Shown here piece by piece: positions 4,386 through 5,598 of a DNA stretch of 5,598 nt. Made by a program: the position numbers and the translations under genes. Origin of the DNA: JBAUHN01 sp049680295 (GTDB taxonomy: Bacteria; Pseudomonadota; Alphaproteobacteria; Rhodobacterales; Rhodobacteraceae); contig JBAUHN010000193.1 of assembly GCA_049680295.1 (NCBI GenBank), positions 1-5,598 on the forward strand, given 5' to 3'. Numbering within the stretch: position 1 is the first letter of the stretch; every line of letters starts with the position of its first letter. A model generated the notes under the pieces. It saw only the letters and a program-made list of their open reading frames with translations. It searched no databases and was not told where the DNA came from.

Positions 4386-5408
4386 ATGATCCTTTACAAG
4401 ACAATCGCCCTGAAGTTTGGACACTATCTTGACAACGAGCAGCCGGGGAACATGCCAGGCCCTGATGGGCAGTTAGTCTTATCTGAGGAAATCCGCCAGC
4501 ACTGGCAAAGCGTTCTTAGCGATCTCGCCTCTGCAAGAATCTATTTGCTTGACCACAATGCTGTGAATTATCTTGATACTCTGAGAATGGATGTTCAAGG
4601 AATGCCGTGGGAGGACCGGCCAGAATCCTACATTCAAGGCTATGTCCGTGAAGTCGATTTTCCGCGTGACCTTATTTGGATCGAATACGACGACCGAAAG
4701 TTGTGGGAAGATCGCGTCGCGCGAGGAATGACAACCCAGAGCGAAGAAGAACTGAGCAACCGGCATCAGCGAGGGTTCCTCTTTGACAATAGGTCACCGG
4801 ACAAGCTGACCGTGCGTCTTTTCTCTGCCGTGACCGACGCTATGTTTGCTGATGCGCCGTTAGTTCTGGAGATATCGAAAACACCAGATGGTCGCCCCAA
4901 CTTTGATAACGTCAGTTGGAAACTCCAAAGGACCGTAGTTGCCGGCCTCATGCGGCTTGGATTGTTCGATAGTGAGGACCCGGCGAGAGACCATTTCGAG
5001 GAGCACAGAGGTCACCTCACCTACGAAATGGTGATAGGGTTTATGCTTTTCGCAGCTCTAGCCGCGCGTGAAGACGATCTGCTTTCACAAGAGGTTCCAA
5101 GCCTTTCGACCGCTCAAGCTAAAACAGCACGGAAATTTGGCAAGTCCTGGATGACTGAAACGCTTAAGTCTCACGTCACCATTCGGATTGGACCGGCGGC
5201 CGAGCGGCATATGACTGAGCAAAAAGCGAGGCTTCGTTTTGAGGAGGTACAGGCCGCAAGCCGAGCCACCCCGACAGAGCATTGGGTGGCCGAACACGAA
5301 AGACAGTATTCAAACGGGAAAGTGGTACGGGTTCGGGCGCACAAGCGTGGACAACTTGCAGACAGGGATTTGCCAACGCGCATTATTGGGCCGAGAGCGC
5401 AAGATTGA
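4386..5408 (+). CDS. Uncharacterised soluble protein with phage/prophage-type motif layout
   Basis: This is a 340-residue protein. ATG 4386 is the first usable start, since an in-frame TGA ends at 4376 just before it. The nearest ribosome-like GAG (4375-4377) is weak. There is no signal peptide or clear membrane span. The motif order is: REVDFPRDLIWIEYD at 88-102; RGFLF at 129-133; a mostly helical middle; KSHVTIRIG at 261-269; and EHWVAEHERQ followed by GKVVRVRAHKRG near 298-322. From memory, many uncharacterised phage and prophage proteins of Alphaproteobacteria show a similar order: a PFP...W-I/V-E segment, a G-F/A-L segment, an H-x-V-x-L-x-I strand and a C-terminal H-W-V-R-G-H-W-R...H-x-R-G block. 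This copy is divergent in the last block. Function is unknown. It follows the membrane gene in the same direction after 262 bases, so it probably has its own promoter. Confidence 0.85.
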   Translation: MILYKTIALKFGHYLDNEQPGNMPGPDGQLVLSEEIRQHWQSVLSDLASARIYLLDHNAVNYLDTLRMDVQGMPWEDRPESYIQGYVREVDFPRDLIWIEYDDRKLWEDRVARGMTTQSEEELSNRHQRGFLFDNRSPDKLTVRLFSAVTDAMFADAPLVLEISKTPDGRPNFDNVSWKLQRTVVAGLMRLGLFDSEDPARDHFEEHRGHLTYEMVIGFMLFAALAAREDDLLSQEVPSLSTAQAKTARKFGKSWMTETLKSHVTIRIGPAAERHMTEQKARLRFEEVQAASRATPTEHWVAEHERQYSNGKVVRVRAHKRGQLADRDLPTRIIGPRAQD

Positions 5409-5598
5409 TTCTTTGACAGCAGTGCCTGAGCGGGCAGTCAACTTGTGCCAACTCGTCTAGGCTGCCTATTGATGATGACCTACGCCCACCCTCATCCATG
5501 CCGCAGTGCAGCCTGTCATTATGGACATTCGCTGCATCACCAAGATTTGTTGATCGGCGAGCTCACTGTCTGCAGGACGTTGCGAAATTTACCTATGG
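5409..5598. other. Right-edge stretch without a supportable gene
   Basis: After the stop of the 340-residue gene I see no clear gene. A + strand frame stays open from 5430 to the window edge, with ATGs at 5472 and 5475 but no ribosome site. A minus frame entering from the edge ends at TGA 5539-5537 after 19 codons and might be the tail of a convergent gene. Neither is long enough to call. Confidence 0.4.
5414..5440 (+). terminator. Weak bulged hairpin after the 340-residue gene
   Basis: TGAC (5414-5417) and TGCC (5423-5426) pair with GGCA (5433-5436) and GTCA (5437-5440), with a five-base bulge on the left arm and a six-base loop. It begins 6 bases after the stop codon. There is no T run, so it would be a poor intrinsic terminator; an RNA 3'-end stem is as likely. 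Confidence 0.25.

Noticed and set aside
5085..5460. Overlapping short frames on both strands at the 3' end of the 340-residue gene
   Set aside because: All are out-of-frame or antisense shadows of a continuous coding frame, without their own start signals.
1228..5550. Direct repeat CAAGATTTGT at 1228-1237 and 5541-5550 as possible attachment sites of an island
   Set aside because: The match is only 10 bases and does not extend. Several such matches are expected by chance in a window of this length, and no integrase or tRNA is visible.
5430..5598. Plus-strand frame open to the right edge (ATG at 5472 or 5475)
   Set aside because: There is no ribosome site, it is rich in His and Cys without a motif, and it is too short to judge within the window.

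Overview
The window looks like accessory DNA from an alphaproteobacterium, most likely a marine Rhodobacterales or roseobacter relative. This is an inference from moderate GC by eye, codon choice, the small secreted Sel1-type proteins, and a phage-type gene of a layout I associate with that group. No gene in the window fixes the taxon.

Left part (1-1171, + strand): two tandem paralogous secreted proteins with one Sel1-like repeat and an almost invariant C-terminal tail. The first is cut by the window edge just inside its signal peptide. The second is complete and has its own Shine-Dalgarno sequence.

Next (1172-1568): a gene-poor, hairpin-rich gap between convergent genes. It holds a perfect 9-bp-arm inverted repeat, a second small hairpin, a wider 8-bp inverted repeat around it, and a possible 17-residue hydrophobic ORF.

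Centre (1569-4123): a divergent pair of genes I do not recognise. The leftward gene encodes a 262-residue protein with one short hydrophobic segment followed by a coiled coil. The rightward gene encodes a 537-residue protein with three N-terminal membrane helices and a large, probably cytoplasmic, helical domain. They share a 152-bp intergenic region with two GGTACC palindromes. This pair is the best candidate here for an undescribed membrane-associated system. A defence, toxin or signalling role is only a guess from layout and accessory-like surroundings.

Gap 4124-4385: nested direct repeats, two more GGTACC sites, and a mirror copy of a short motif pair found upstream of the 537-residue gene. 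On the minus strand a perfect AGGAGGT lies 4 nt before a GTG opening a 31-codon ORF for an amphipathic, cationic peptide. A longer overlapping 86-codon minus ORF is an alternative reading of the same region.

Right part (4386-5408, + strand): a 340-residue soluble protein whose order of motifs resembles a family of uncharacterised phage or prophage-associated proteins. The last 190 bases show no supportable gene.
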